Shown here: positions 19,677 to 29,006 of the stretch, one piece after another
Numbering within the stretch: position 1 is the stretch's first letter
How the letters are laid out: each line of letters opens with the position of its first letter
The notes under the pieces: generated by a model
Database searches by the model: none
Seen by the model: the letters and a program-made list of their open reading frames with translations, nothing else
Told to the model about the DNA's origin: nothing
Program-made: the position numbers and the translations under genes
Assembly: GCF_000550785.1 (NCBI RefSeq)
Contig: NZ_CP004350.1
Coordinates: forward strand, 3,018,009 to 3,082,008
Reading direction: 5' to 3'
DNA from: Corynebacterium casei LMG S-19264
GTDB taxonomy: Bacteria; Actinomycetota; Actinomycetes; Mycobacteriales; Mycobacteriaceae
DNA length: 64,000 nucleotides

Positions 19677-20375
19677 ATGATGTCGAGTCCATCACATTCA
19701 GGTCGCTCGAACGTCCACCCCGGCGCACTGAATGTCCTGGGCCAGGACGACGATGGTTTCTCCGTCATGATTGAGGGCGGCGCCATTGACTGGACTGGTC
19801 ACGCTAACCAGTCCGCGCGTGAGATTGAAGAAATGCAGGACTTCAACGCTTCCGTTGACGCTGCTATCGAGTGGGTCAAGACCAACTCCAATTGGGAAGA
19901 AACCCTGTTGATTGTTACCGCTGACCACGAAACCGGCTACCTCTCCGGCATGAATGAGCCAGAAGACGGCAAGTGGAACGTCATGGCCGGTGACTCGTCT
20001 ACCCTGCCAACTCACGAGTGGTACTCCGGTAACCACACCAACCAGGTAGTTCCTTTCTTCTTCAAGGGCGCTGGCTCTGAAGACATCATGAGCCAGGTCA
20101 AGGGCACCGACCCGGTGCGCGGTGACTACATCGACAACACTGACATCGCAAAGCTAGCGAAAAACACCTGGTGGACCAACGGCAGCAACACCGGTGGCAA
20201 CGACGATGACGACAAGAAGCCTGTTGCTTCTGGTTCCAGCAACGCTTTCTCTGGCCTTGCGGGCGCGGGCATCATGGCTGCTGTCATTGGCGCGCTGGTA
20301 GCACTCGCCCAATCCGTGGGCGTTGTCTCCATTGACACCTCCGCGATTGACCGTTTGATCCGTCAGTTCAAGTAG
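19677..20375 (+). pseudogene. Alkaline phosphatase, C-terminal remnant
   Basis: Only about the last third of a PhoA-type alkaline phosphatase remains. Homology starts near 19725 with GALNVLGQDDDGFSVMIEGG, DWTGHANQ and the metal-binding TADHETG; the N-terminal region with the catalytic Ser and other metal ligands is absent. The first 15 residues are unrelated sequence from the leuS upstream region and no secretion signal is present. The C-terminus keeps an acidic Asn/Asp linker and a hydrophobic anchor (LAGAGIMAAVIGALVALAQS). It cannot be a functional exported phosphatase. A small terminator hairpin follows. Confidence 0.85.
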
Positions 20376-20379
20376 TTCG

Positions 20380-20405
20380 CAATCACCAGTTTTTGGCTGG
20401 TGGTT
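20380..20405 (+). terminator. Short terminator after the phosphatase remnant
   Basis: Stem ATCACCAG / CTGGTGGT with a seven-base T-rich loop, followed by TTTA. Moderate strength. Confidence 0.5.
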
Positions 20406-20407
20406 TA

Positions 20408-21073
20408 ATGGACTGCATGAATGCACGCGTTGCCTCCACCAATATTGCCGTCCCCCGCGACAATGCGGCTGGTACTTACAGCCGCACCGGGATCGATAAG
20501 CAGCCGGCCGAATCCATCTCTGTGTTCGCGCCCGGGCCCAACTACGGCGACGGCTCCGGCGTGACCGGAGATTTTATTGGCGATGACCAGCACCACGGCG
20601 GCGCACACAAAGCCGTGTATGCGTTCTCGCGCGAAGAGCTGGACTTTTGGCAGGATGAGCTAGGCAGAAAGCTTGTCGATGGCTCCTTTGGAGAAAACCT
20701 CACCACCCACGGCATCGACCTGGGTGGTCTTGTCATCAATCAGCGCGTTCGAATTGGAACCGCGGTTTTAGAGGTCTCAGTCCCCCGCACCCCGTGCGCG
20801 ACTTTTGCTGCATGGCTGGAGGAAAAAGGCTGGGTGAAAAAGTTCACCGCACGCGGCGACTGCGGTGCTTATTTTCGAGTTATTTCCCCAGGCACTATCA
20901 CCCCGAATGACGAGATAATTCTTGAAGAAGCTCCTAGCCACGGAGTCACCATGGCTGAAGCTTTCGCCGTAAAGATGGGCGCCAAAGAAAACCTAGAAAA
21001 AGTGGTGAATGCCCATTGTTTACCTGGGCATCACCACGAACAGCTTGCACGCCGTTTAGAGCGGGTAAATTAG
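20408..21073 (+). CDS. MOSC domain protein (YiiM-like)
   Basis: About 221 residues. The MOSC fold is shown by GDDQHHGGAHKAVYAF, FGENLTTHGIDL and the conserved Cys in VPRTPCATFA. MOSC proteins bind pyranopterin molybdenum cofactors or move sulfur and in YiiM-type proteins support N-hydroxylated substrate reduction. Start is uncertain between ATGs at 20408 and 20417. It converges on the aldehyde dehydrogenase with a four-base overlap, and no molybdoenzyme gene is nearby. Confidence 0.8.
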   Translation: MDCMNARVASTNIAVPRDNAAGTYSRTGIDKQPAESISVFAPGPNYGDGSGVTGDFIGDDQHHGGAHKAVYAFSREELDFWQDELGRKLVDGSFGENLTTHGIDLGGLVINQRVRIGTAVLEVSVPRTPCATFAAWLEEKGWVKKFTARGDCGAYFRVISPGTITPNDEIILEEAPSHGVTMAEAFAVKMGAKENLEKVVNAHCLPGHHHEQLARRLERVN

Positions 21074-22482
21074 CCGTTCACCACGTGTGGGTAGGCAAGG
21101 CCCTTGAGGCCTTCTACGCCGAACTCAACGCCGTAGCCGGAGTTCTTGGTGCCACCAAATGGGATGCGTGGATCCACGTTGCCGTGGGCATTGATCCAGG
21201 TAGTACCGGCTTCGAGCTGCGATGCAACCTCGAGGGCACGCTCGCGGTCAGAAGACCAGACGGAAGACCCCAGGCCAACATCGAGGGAGTTAGCCATCTC
21301 GATGGCTTCATCAATAGTCGAGTACTTGATAATCGGCAGGGCTGGGCCAAATTGCTCTTCAGCAACCAGTGGGTTGTCGTTGTCGATATCAGCAACCAGG
21401 GTAGTAGGGAAGAAGTATCCCGGCTGGTCGTAGTCAGGCTCACCGCCAACAAGCACACGTGCGCCGCCGTCCTTTGCAGCCTTGACCAGCTTGTCGACGA
21501 TATCGAACTGCTGCTTATTCTGCAGCGGCCCCAGCACGTTTTCTTCTTCCAGGCCGACGCCCATCGGCATATTCTTGGCCACCTCAACGAGTGCGTCCAC
21601 GACCTCGTCATAGATGGACTCTGGAACGTACAGACGCTTCATCGCGGCACAGGTCTGACCAGTGTTAATGAATGCGCCCCAGAAAAGGCCCTCGGCGATT
21701 TCCTTAGCGTTGACATCGTCAAGCACAATGCCAGCGTCGTTGCCGCCGAGCTCAAGAGTCACGCGAGCCAGGGAAGCTGCGGTGGATTCCACAATCTTGC
21801 GGCCGGTCTCAGTGGAGCCGGTGAACATCAGCTTGTCGATGCCCTGGCTCGTCGACAGGGCCGCGCCCACCTTGCCATCGCCAGTGACGATGTTGAGCAC
21901 ACCTTCCGGTAGGACACTGTTGATGACCTTGACCAACGCAAGAACAGACAGCGGCGTGTATTCGGAGGGCTTCATGACAACGGTGTTGCCCATGCGCAAT
22001 GCCGGGGCTAACTGCCAAACGGAAATCATCATTGGCCAGTTCCATGGGCCAATCGCGCCAACCACGCCGAGTGGGCGGTAGAAGACCTTCGCGGTGGTCT
22101 CACCGTCTTCAACAACGGTGTGGTCAGGGGATTCAAAGGAAGCGGTGGCACGCAGCCATGCCGAACATGCGCCGACCTCAAAGCGGGCATTTGGTCCGTT
22201 CAGTGGCTTACCCTGCTCGCGGGAGAGCAGTTCGGCGAGTGGTTCAGCAGCGGCTTCAATGGCATCGGCAGCAGCAAGCAGCAGTTCATTGCGCTTTGCC
22301 TCGCCGAGCTTTGCCCATTCCTTCTGCGCATCGCGTGCGCGGGTGATCGCTGCTTCCATATCTTCTGGGGTGCCGGCCGGGGCAACGCCCACAACTTCGC
22401 CGGTGGCTGGGTTTTTCACTTCATCGCCGGATTCAGCAACGATGGAAGCGAGTAGGGAATCATAGGTATCGAACTGGGACAC
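21070..22482 (-). CDS. NAD(P)-dependent aldehyde dehydrogenase, succinate-semialdehyde type
   Basis: ALDH superfamily (470 residues). It has GPWNWP for cofactor binding, MKPSEYTP, the catalytic Glu in LELGGND and catalytic Cys in NTGQTCAAMKR, and EEQFGPALPI. Relatives include succinate-semialdehyde dehydrogenases and short-chain aldehyde dehydrogenases. It lies divergently from an AraC regulator, and the hpa pathway five genes away makes succinic semialdehyde with HpaI, so oxidation to succinate is a sensible but unproven role. The GTGA-type convergence with the MOSC gene leaves no room for a separate terminator. Confidence 0.8.
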   Translation of the reverse strand: MSQFDTYDSLLASIVAESGDEVKNPATGEVVGVAPAGTPEDMEAAITRARDAQKEWAKLGEAKRNELLLAAADAIEAAAEPLAELLSREQGKPLNGPNARFEVGACSAWLRATASFESPDHTVVEDGETTAKVFYRPLGVVGAIGPWNWPMMISVWQLAPALRMGNTVVMKPSEYTPLSVLALVKVINSVLPEGVLNIVTGDGKVGAALSTSQGIDKLMFTGSTETGRKIVESTAASLARVTLELGGNDAGIVLDDVNAKEIAEGLFWGAFINTGQTCAAMKRLYVPESIYDEVVDALVEVAKNMPMGVGLEEENVLGPLQNKQQFDIVDKLVKAAKDGGARVLVGGEPDYDQPGYFFPTTLVADIDNDNPLVAEEQFGPALPIIKYSTIDEAIEMANSLDVGLGSSVWSSDRERALEVASQLEAGTTWINAHGNVDPRIPFGGTKNSGYGVEFGVEGLKGLAYPHVVNG

Positions 22483-22626
22483 GAAGTGCTCCTTATGTGT
22501 AGGTAACCGTGAAGAATACGCTTATCTCTAGGATATATATCACTTGCATTTATTGTTGTGTTTGCGCGCACAGTAGTTGTTTCTTAATGTGAACCCCGCC
22601 CAGCTTTCTGGCGATATAGTTGAAAC

Positions 22627-23562
22627 ATGCCGCAATTACCTGCCTCCCACTTGGACCTCAACGAGTGGAAAATTGCGTCTAATTCGGCGTTCGGGAAGCT
22701 CGATATTGAGGCATCAGACCCGGAGTCTTTCCAGGTAGAGCTTAAAACCGCGACGGCAGGGGATGTGTCTTTATTTGATATGCGCACCGGTCCGCATTCC
22801 GTTGCCCGGCGCGCTGAGGACATTCCGGCGGGGGACGTGCCGTACTGCAAGTTGAGCCTGCAAATTCAAGGCTCATCGGTGATGCGCCAGGATGGTCGCG
22901 AGTGCCAGCTAAATCCGGGGGACTTGGCGTTGTATGTCACGCAGCGTCCTTATGAGCTGGAGTATTCGCAGGAACAGCATTCGCTGGTGGTGCTCTTTCC
23001 GCAAAGCTACTTGCACCTGACGCCGTTCCAATTGGAGAGCATTACCGCGCGCACCGTGTCACGCACCGACGGTCTGGGCCGGGTGATGGTGCCGTTGTTT
23101 GAGCAGTTGGCTGAAAACATTGAGGTGCTTGAAGGCCCGCACGCGGTGGCGCTGTTGCAGTCGGCTTTGAACATGCTGGTGACGGTCTTTGCTTCAGAGC
23201 TGGATTCGCAGCCGGGCATGAACTCAGAGAACTTGTTGTTTGAGCAGGCGCAACAGTACATCGAGCAAAATCTTTCCGATCCAGAATTGGGCCCGCAAAC
23301 TATCGCGGATGCTCTTTTTGTCAGCGTGCGCCAGCTGCACGCGCGCTTCGCTGCACAAAAGACGACGGTTGGTGTGTTTATCCGCACCCAGCGCCTCGAA
23401 CACATCCGAGAGGACCTGGCTAACCCATTGATGAAGAGCGAGTCCATCTCCACCATTTCGGCACGCTACGGCTTACATGATGCATCGCAGGTCTCGCGCG
23501 CGTTTAAGACGGAGTTCCGCGAGTCACCGAGCGCGTTTCGCGCCCGGGTTTTTCAAAGCTAG
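22627..23562 (+). CDS. AraC-family regulator
   Basis: A 311-residue regulator: an N-terminal cupin-like sensing region (about 20-190; CKLSLQIQGSSVMRQDG, NPGDLALY) and a C-terminal double HTH (about 208-308) with PQTIADALFVSVRQLHARFA and ISARYGLHDASQVSRAFK. The layout matches the FeaR-like AraC-binding group that controls aromatic aldehyde and alkane-type catabolic genes. It is divergent from the aldehyde dehydrogenase (144-base gap) and 15 bases upstream of maleylacetate reductase, so it likely controls one or both. Confidence 0.88.
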   Translation: MPQLPASHLDLNEWKIASNSAFGKLDIEASDPESFQVELKTATAGDVSLFDMRTGPHSVARRAEDIPAGDVPYCKLSLQIQGSSVMRQDGRECQLNPGDLALYVTQRPYELEYSQEQHSLVVLFPQSYLHLTPFQLESITARTVSRTDGLGRVMVPLFEQLAENIEVLEGPHAVALLQSALNMLVTVFASELDSQPGMNSENLLFEQAQQYIEQNLSDPELGPQTIADALFVSVRQLHARFAAQKTTVGVFIRTQRLEHIREDLANPLMKSESISTISARYGLHDASQVSRAFKTEFRESPSAFRARVFQS

Positions 23563-23577
23563 GGGAGAGGCAACAGA

Positions 23578-24648
23578 ATGCGGGAGTTTATTTACCAGGC
23601 GCATCCCATGCGCGTGCGCTTTGGCGTGCGAGCTTTTGATGTCGTTGCCGAGGAAGTCGAGCATCTCGGCCTGCAGCGCGTGGCGGTGTTGTGCACGCCG
23701 GGGCGTGCGGAGTTAGGGCAGGCGCTTGCACGTGCCCTTGGTTCACTGTGCGTTGGCGTTATCGCCAAGGCGGTCATGCATGTACCGCGCGAGGTCGCCG
23801 CTGAGACCATCGCCGAGGTGCAGGCTCTCGGTGCTGATGGTTGCGTGAGCATCGGCGGCGGCTCCGCCATTGGGCTGGGCAAAGCAGTGGCAATGGAAAC
23901 AGGGCTTGCCACCATCGCGATTCCCACCACCTATGCAGGCTCAGAAATGACTACGGTGTGGGGCATGACTGCCGATGGCCACAAGACCACCGGGCGTAAT
24001 GAATCCGTGCTGCCGAAGAGTGTTATTTATGATCCCGAGCTCACCAGAGGCTTGCCCGTGGATACATCTATCACCAGCGGGTTCAATGCTCTTGCGCACG
24101 CAGTGGAGGCGCTCTACGCGCCCGATAACTCACCAATCATTTCCTTGATGGCCGAAGAGGGCATACGAGCACTTACGTCTGCCTTGCTCGGTATCCGCGC
24201 TAATCCTGAAGACCGCGAGGCACGCAGTGATGCGCTCTACGGCGCATGGCTGTGCGGGACCTGCTTGGGTTCGACCACCATGTCACTGCACCACAAAATC
24301 TGCCACGCACTCGGCGGCACATTGAACCTTCCGCACGCTGAAACCCATACGGTGATGCTGCCGCATGTCCTGGCATTCAACCAGCCCGCAGTACCCGAGG
24401 CGGTCACCGCACTATCACGCGCGCTCGGATCCGCACAGCGTTCTACTATTACTGATCCAGCACGGTCCTTCTGGGAGCTCGCACGCGAACTCGGCGCACC
24501 GACTTCCTTGCAGGAACTAGGCATGCAGCAGAAGGACATCCCGCGTATTGCCCGGGATGTCCTGAGTAGTTCATATGGAAATCCGCGTGAGGTTTCCGAA
24601 GAATCCATCACGCGGATTATCTCTTCCGCCTGGTCAGGGAAGTTGTAG
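23578..24648 (+). CDS. Maleylacetate reductase (iron-type alcohol dehydrogenase fold)
   Basis: 356 residues; reduces maleylacetate to 3-oxoadipate with NAD(P)H in hydroxyquinol, resorcinol or chlorocatechol degradation. It has the family opening FIYQAHPMRVRFG, nucleotide-binding SIGGGSAIGLGKA, PTTYAGSEMT and the diagnostic MSLHHKICHALGGTLNLPHA with AETHT. ATG at 23578 follows GGGGAGAGG. Its product 3-oxoadipate enters the PcaIJ/PcaF reactions encoded 10 kb away. No hydroxyquinol dioxygenase is present in the window. Confidence 0.9.
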   Translation: MREFIYQAHPMRVRFGVRAFDVVAEEVEHLGLQRVAVLCTPGRAELGQALARALGSLCVGVIAKAVMHVPREVAAETIAEVQALGADGCVSIGGGSAIGLGKAVAMETGLATIAIPTTYAGSEMTTVWGMTADGHKTTGRNESVLPKSVIYDPELTRGLPVDTSITSGFNALAHAVEALYAPDNSPIISLMAEEGIRALTSALLGIRANPEDREARSDALYGAWLCGTCLGSTTMSLHHKICHALGGTLNLPHAETHTVMLPHVLAFNQPAVPEAVTALSRALGSAQRSTITDPARSFWELARELGAPTSLQELGMQQKDIPRIARDVLSSSYGNPREVSEESITRIISSAWSGKL

Positions 24649-25431
24649 CTATTCGGAGCAGAACTTCTCGGCCAGAGCGCGGGAGTGGTTCGCCAGCAGG
24701 GAGACATCGGCTGCGATGAGCGTGAAGTCCACGCCGGCATCCATGTAGGCCTGCGCCTGGTCCAAGTTGAAGGCGTTGACGCCAACAAACTTGCCGGCTT
24801 CCTTCGCCTTGGCAATGGTGGCATTAACAGCATCAACCACATCCGGGTGCTGCTGCTGACCAATAAGGCCCATAGAGGCAGCGAGGTCAGAAGGGCCGAT
24901 AAAGACGGCATCGACGCCATCAACAGCGAGGATCTCATCGGCGTTCTTCACCGCTTCGGCTGACTCGATCTGCACGGTGAGGCTGAGGGTCTCACTCGCG
25001 GTGGTGAGATAATTCGGCACCGCATTCCAGCGCGAAGAACGCGCCAGTGCAGAACCCACACCACGCACGCCACGCGGCGGGTAATGCATCGCTGCAACCG
25101 CAGCTTCGGCTTCCTGGGCGGAATCGACCATAGGAATCATCAAGTTCTGCCCACCCAGGTCAAGATACTGTTTAATCAACACGGTGTCATTAACCGGCAA
25201 GCGCACCATCGGCGTTGCATCATAAGCGCTAACCGCGCGCAGCAAGGTGGTAATGGTCTCCAGGCTATAAGGGGAGTGCTCACCATCGACGAGTACCCAA
25301 TCAAAGCCCGCGGAGGCAACAATCTCTGCCGCGACAGAAGAGCCGGAAGAGATCCACATGCCGACCTGCGGCCGCGAGGCATCGGCAAGCTGTGCATTAA
25401 ACGGCTTTGGTAGTTCTACTGGAAACGGCAT
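24649..25431 (-). CDS. hpaI: 4-hydroxy-2-oxoheptane-1,7-dioate aldolase
   Basis: Class II pyruvate aldolase of the HpcH/HpaI family (260 residues). It splits 4-hydroxy-2-oxoheptanedioate into pyruvate and succinic semialdehyde. Visible: GMWISSGS, the catalytic DGEHSPY, MVRLP arginine, the metal-binding Glu in QIESAEAV and Asp in GPSDLAASMG. It starts inside hpaH (16-base overlap, AGGAG upstream), so the last two steps are coupled. Last gene of the operon; converges on maleylacetate reductase with no gap. Confidence 0.92.
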   Translation of the reverse strand: MPFPVELPKPFNAQLADASRPQVGMWISSGSSVAAEIVASAGFDWVLVDGEHSPYSLETITTLLRAVSAYDATPMVRLPVNDTVLIKQYLDLGGQNLMIPMVDSAQEAEAAVAAMHYPPRGVRGVGSALARSSRWNAVPNYLTTASETLSLTVQIESAEAVKNADEILAVDGVDAVFIGPSDLAASMGLIGQQQHPDVVDAVNATIAKAKEAGKFVGVNAFNLDQAQAYMDAGVDFTLIAADVSLLANHSRALAEKFCSE

Positions 25432-26201
25432 GTGATTGCTCCTAGCTCACCATAATCGGCGTGGACAGTATCGCCTGGGTAAACCCACATTGGCTTGGTA
25501 AATGAACCTGCCAGGATGATCTCCCCGGCCTTGAGGGTCTCACCGTGCGCGTGCAGTTTATTAGCCAGCCAAGCAACACCCATCGCTGGGTGGTTGAGCA
25601 CGGCCGCGGCCACTCCGGTGTCCTCAATAGACTCATTGCGGTACAGCAGGGCAGAGACCCAACGCAGGTCAACCGCATCCGGTGCAACGGGGTTGCCACC
25701 ATAAACCATCGCGCCCAAAGCCGCGTTGTCAGAAATGGTGTCCACGATGGTGCGGCCTTCCATCTCAATGCGAGAAGACAAAATCTCCAGCGCTGGCACT
25801 ACGTATTCCGTTGCGCGCAGCACGTCGAAGATGTTGACGTTCGGGCCAGACAAGTCCTCTTTGAGCACGAACGCCAGCTCCACCTCAATGCGCACATTGG
25901 AGAACTGCTCATGCTCAATGATGGAGCCGTTTTCAAAAATCTGATCTTCAAAGATTGCGCCATAATCTGGCTCAGTAATGCCGGTGGCCTCCTGCATAAC
26001 CTTGGAAGTCAGACCAATCTTGCGGCCGACCAGCTTGGAACCCGCATCAATCTTGCGCTGCACCCACTGGCCTTGGACCGCGTAGGAATCCTCCACAGTC
26101 ATATCCGGGTAAGTCGCGGTCAGACGCGGAATCATGGTGCGGTTGTTCTCCGCCTCATGCAGCTGCTTAGCAATATCTTTTAGTTGTTGTTTATCTAGCA
26201 T
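25416..26201 (-). CDS. hpaH: 2-oxo-hept-4-ene-1,7-dioate hydratase
   Basis: 261 residues of the MhpD/HpaH/CatD hydratase family, hydrating 2-oxohept-4-enedioate ahead of the HpaI aldolase. It shows [19 protein letters not shown], the metal-site Glu residues in [10 protein letters not shown] and ALEILSSRI, and [18 protein letters not shown] has AAGGAG 11 bases upstream. A long hairpin lies between hpaD and this gene. The operon continues into hpaI by overlap. Confidence 0.92.
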   Translation of the reverse strand: MLDKQQLKDIAKQLHEAENNRTMIPRLTATYPDMTVEDSYAVQGQWVQRKIDAGSKLVGRKIGLTSKVMQEATGITEPDYGAIFEDQIFENGSIIEHEQFSNVRIEVELAFVLKEDLSGPNVNIFDVLRATEYVVPALEILSSRIEMEGRTIVDTISDNAALGAMVYGGNPVAPDAVDLRWVSALLYRNESIEDTGVAAAVLNHPAMGVAWLANKLHAHGETLKAGEIILAGSFTKPMWVYPGDTVHADYGELGAITCRFQ

Positions 26202-26267
26202 TTACAGGTTTCTCCTTGGTTGGAACCTTTAAATAGATACTCGACATAGAACCTTGTTTAAAAGGAG

Positions 26268-26300
26268 ACAAGCCCAAGCGAGGATCCCCGCTTGGGCTTG
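26268..26300 (-). promoter_or_regulatory. Intercistronic stem-loop between hpaD and hpaH
   Basis: Arms CAAGCCCAAGCG / CGCTTGGGCTTG around a seven-base loop, but without an adjacent T tract on the minus strand (only TCTCCTTTT further on). More likely an mRNA-stability or processing hairpin, or a leaky terminator, than a full stop. Confidence 0.6.
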
Positions 26301-26316
26301 AGCATAGTTGCGGGGA

Positions 26317-27396
26317 TTAAAGCTGGTTGCCCAGCTTGTATTCGCCCTGCTTCCACTCTGGCATGGACTCTTCTCCCTCGTCAGAACGAGTGTAGGAGAA
26401 ACCGTCTGCGCCGATGGTCTCTTCCAGCTCGGAAGCATCCGTGCGCTCCACCAGTGGAACGAGGTTGCCGTCCAGGTCCAGAACGCGGGATGCGTCGGTG
26501 TACCAAGAAGGTACAACTGGGGTGCCCCACCAGTCACGGCGCTGGTTATCGTGCACGTCCCAGACAACAACTGGGTTGTCAGGATCCCCGGTGTAGTAGT
26601 CCTGGGTGTAGATTTCCACGCGGTGTCCGTCTGGATCGCGCAGGTAGAGGTAGAAAGCGTTGGAGACACCGTGGCGGCCAGGGCCACGCTCAATTGCATC
26701 CGAGCGACGCAGTGCGCCGAGCTTGTCACAGATAGCCAAGATGTTGTGCTTCTCGTGCGTTGCGAATGCAATGTGGTGCATACGAGGGCCATCGCCACCG
26801 GTCATCGCGGTGTCATGCACGGTTGGCTTGCGGCGCATCCATGCAGCGTAGGTGGTGCCCTTGTCGTCACGAATAGCTTCGGTGACGCGGAAGCCCAAGT
26901 CTTCCATGTACTTCTCAGCCTTAGGAACATCAGGGGTCACCTGGTTGAAGTGGTCCAGACGAACCAAAGCACCTGGGCTGTAGAGCTCGTAGCGCCACGC
27001 GAGGCGCTCTACGTGGTCTACCTCGTAGAAGAACTCATAAGGAAAGCCCAGTGGGTCTTCCACACGGACGGAGTCACCGATGCCCTTGACAAAGCCATCC
27101 TTGTTGCGCTCGGTACGGCAGCCAAGGTTCTTGTAGAAAGCTTCCGCTGCATCCACATCTTCTGGGGTGCGAACGCGGTAGCTGAATACGCCGATGGCGG
27201 CTTCAGGGCCCTTCTTCAGCACGATGTTGTGGTGAATGAATTCTTCCATGGAGCGCAGGTAGATCTCATTGTCGTCTTCTTCGGTAACAACGAGGCCGAG
27301 AACGTCCACGTAGAACTCGCGGGACTTTGCCAAGTCGGTAACAACGATCTCCATGTATGCGCAGCGCAGAATATCTGGGGCTTGTACTTCAGTCAT
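26317..27396 (-). CDS. hpaD: Homoprotocatechuate (3,4-dihydroxyphenylacetate) 2,3-dioxygenase
   Basis: Type I extradiol dioxygenase (359 residues). All active-site residues known for the Brevibacterium fuscum enzyme are present at a constant offset of six: metal ligands His149, His208 and Glu261 (155, 214, 267 there), acid-base His194 (200), Tyr251 (257), Asn151 (157), Trp186 (192) and His242 (248). The match supports homoprotocatechuate as substrate; Fe(II) or Mn(II) cannot be told from sequence, since the Arthrobacter Mn enzyme is nearly the same. ATG follows AAGGAG. Middle of the hpa operon, 62 bases after hpaE. Confidence 0.95.
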   Translation of the reverse strand: MTEVQAPDILRCAYMEIVVTDLAKSREFYVDVLGLVVTEEDDNEIYLRSMEEFIHHNIVLKKGPEAAIGVFSYRVRTPEDVDAAEAFYKNLGCRTERNKDGFVKGIGDSVRVEDPLGFPYEFFYEVDHVERLAWRYELYSPGALVRLDHFNQVTPDVPKAEKYMEDLGFRVTEAIRDDKGTTYAAWMRRKPTVHDTAMTGGDGPRMHHIAFATHEKHNILAICDKLGALRRSDAIERGPGRHGVSNAFYLYLRDPDGHRVEIYTQDYYTGDPDNPVVVWDVHDNQRRDWWGTPVVPSWYTDASRVLDLDGNLVPLVERTDASELEETIGADGFSYTRSDEGEESMPEWKQGEYKLGNQL

Positions 27397-27458
27397 GATG
27401 ACTCCTTGTGGTCAAAAGGAAAAAGGGGAGGTGAGAGGAAGGGAAGGGGTGTTGAAAA

Positions 27459-28973
27459 TTAGTCAGTCTGCTTGCCGAAGACTGGATTGTGGACTTCGCC
27501 TAAGTTGATGTGAACAGCCTGCTGGTCGGTGTAGAAGTCGATGGAGCGGTAGCCACCCTCATGCCCCAGACCGGATGCCTTGACGCCACCGAATGGGGTG
27601 CGCAGGTCACGTACGTTGTTGGAGTTCAACCAGACCATGCCGGCTTCAACGTTCTGTGCGAAGTTGTGGGAGCGCTTCAGATCAGAAGTCCAGATGTACG
27701 CAGCCAGGCCGTACTTGGTGTTGTTGGCCAGCTCAAGAGCTTCTTCATCGGTATCGAATGGGGTGATGGCTACGACTGGGCCGAAGATTTCTTCCTGGAA
27801 GATGCGTGCTTCTGGGTCAACGTCGACGAAGACGGTTGGCTGAACAAAGTTGCCCTCTGGGAACTCCTCTGGGCGCTCGCCGCCAGCAACCAGCTTTGCT
27901 TCCTGCTTGCCGATTTCAATGTAAGAAGTGACCTTCTCGTAGTGCTCCGGGTGAACCAGTGCGCCAACCTCAGTCTTAGGGTCAGATGGCAGGCCAACCT
28001 TGACGCGCTTAGCCTGTGCTGCGTAGCGCTCAACGAACTCGTCGTAGACGCCGCGCTGAACCAAGATGCGGGAACCAGCGGTGCAACGCTCACCGTTGAG
28101 GGAGAATACACCGAAGATGGTGGCATCAATCGCGGTGTCCAAGTCAGCGTCATCGAAGACGATAGCTGGGGACTTGCCGCCGAGTTCCATGGACAGGCCC
28201 TTGAGGTAAGGCGCTGCGTTGCCGAAGATGATCTGGCCGGTGCGGGATTCGCCGGTGAAAGAAATCAGTGGAACATCTGGGTGCTTCACCAGTGGGTCAC
28301 CAGCGTAGCCTTCTTCACCGAAGCCGTTGACCAGGTTGAATACGCCCTTTGGCAGGCCTGCTTCTTCGAAGATGCCAGCCCACAGCTGAGCGGACAGCGG
28401 AGTGAACTCTGCTGGCTTGAGCACAACGGAGTTACCGGTAGCCAAAGCAGGTGCAAGCTTCCAGGACTCCAGCATGAACGGCGTGTTCCATGGGGTAATC
28501 AGACCCGCGACGCCGATTGGCTTGCGGTTAACGTAGTTGATTTGGCGGCCTGGCACCTTGTAGGCATCATCGGCCTGCGCGACAATCAGGTCAGAGAAGA
28601 AACGGAAGTTTTCCGCGGCACGCTTTGCCTGGCCAGTGGCCTGGGTGATGGGCAGACCGGAGTCGAAAGACTCCCAGGCTGCGAGAACCTCAGCGCGGGA
28701 TTCCACGACGTCTGCAATCTTGTCCAGCACGCGGGCACGCTCACGAGGAAGCATGGAGGACCAAGGGCCGTTCTTGAAGGCATCGTTAGCCGCGGCGACT
28801 GCCTTGTCGATGTCTTCTGGCTTACCGGAGGCGGCCTTGATGTAGGTCTGGTTGGTGACTGGGTCGATGACCTCGAACTCATCACCGTCGACGGATGGAA
28901 CAAACTCACCGTTGATGTAGTGAAGAATTTTCTCTGGCAGGTCCTGTGGCTTTGCAGCATCATTATTAGTCAT
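27459..28973 (-). CDS. hpaE: 5-carboxymethyl-2-hydroxymuconate semialdehyde dehydrogenase
   Basis: ALDH superfamily (504 residues) oxidising the ring-cleavage semialdehyde made by HpaD. It has TPWNTPFM, KPAEFTPLSA, FTGESRTG, catalytic Glu in MELGGKSP and Cys in NGERCTAGSRI, and EEIFGPVVAI. The HpaE branch is supported by its place between the GntR regulator and hpaD and by LNGERCTAGSR. ATG follows AAGGAG. Confidence 0.9.
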   Translation of the reverse strand: MTNNDAAKPQDLPEKILHYINGEFVPSVDGDEFEVIDPVTNQTYIKAASGKPEDIDKAVAAANDAFKNGPWSSMLPRERARVLDKIADVVESRAEVLAAWESFDSGLPITQATGQAKRAAENFRFFSDLIVAQADDAYKVPGRQINYVNRKPIGVAGLITPWNTPFMLESWKLAPALATGNSVVLKPAEFTPLSAQLWAGIFEEAGLPKGVFNLVNGFGEEGYAGDPLVKHPDVPLISFTGESRTGQIIFGNAAPYLKGLSMELGGKSPAIVFDDADLDTAIDATIFGVFSLNGERCTAGSRILVQRGVYDEFVERYAAQAKRVKVGLPSDPKTEVGALVHPEHYEKVTSYIEIGKQEAKLVAGGERPEEFPEGNFVQPTVFVDVDPEARIFQEEIFGPVVAITPFDTDEEALELANNTKYGLAAYIWTSDLKRSHNFAQNVEAGMVWLNSNNVRDLRTPFGGVKASGLGHEGGYRSIDFYTDQQAVHINLGEVHNPVFGKQTD

Positions 28974-29006
28974 GTTTTAGCTCCTTAAGCTTCTGTGCTT
29001 GCTGTA

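Noticed and set aside
26308..27462. Long open frame opposite hpaD
   Set aside because: Antisense shadow; HpaD shows all active-site residues.
27510..28988. Long open frame opposite hpaE
   Set aside because: Antisense shadow of a real gene with strong codon bias; the hpaE protein has all ALDH motifs.
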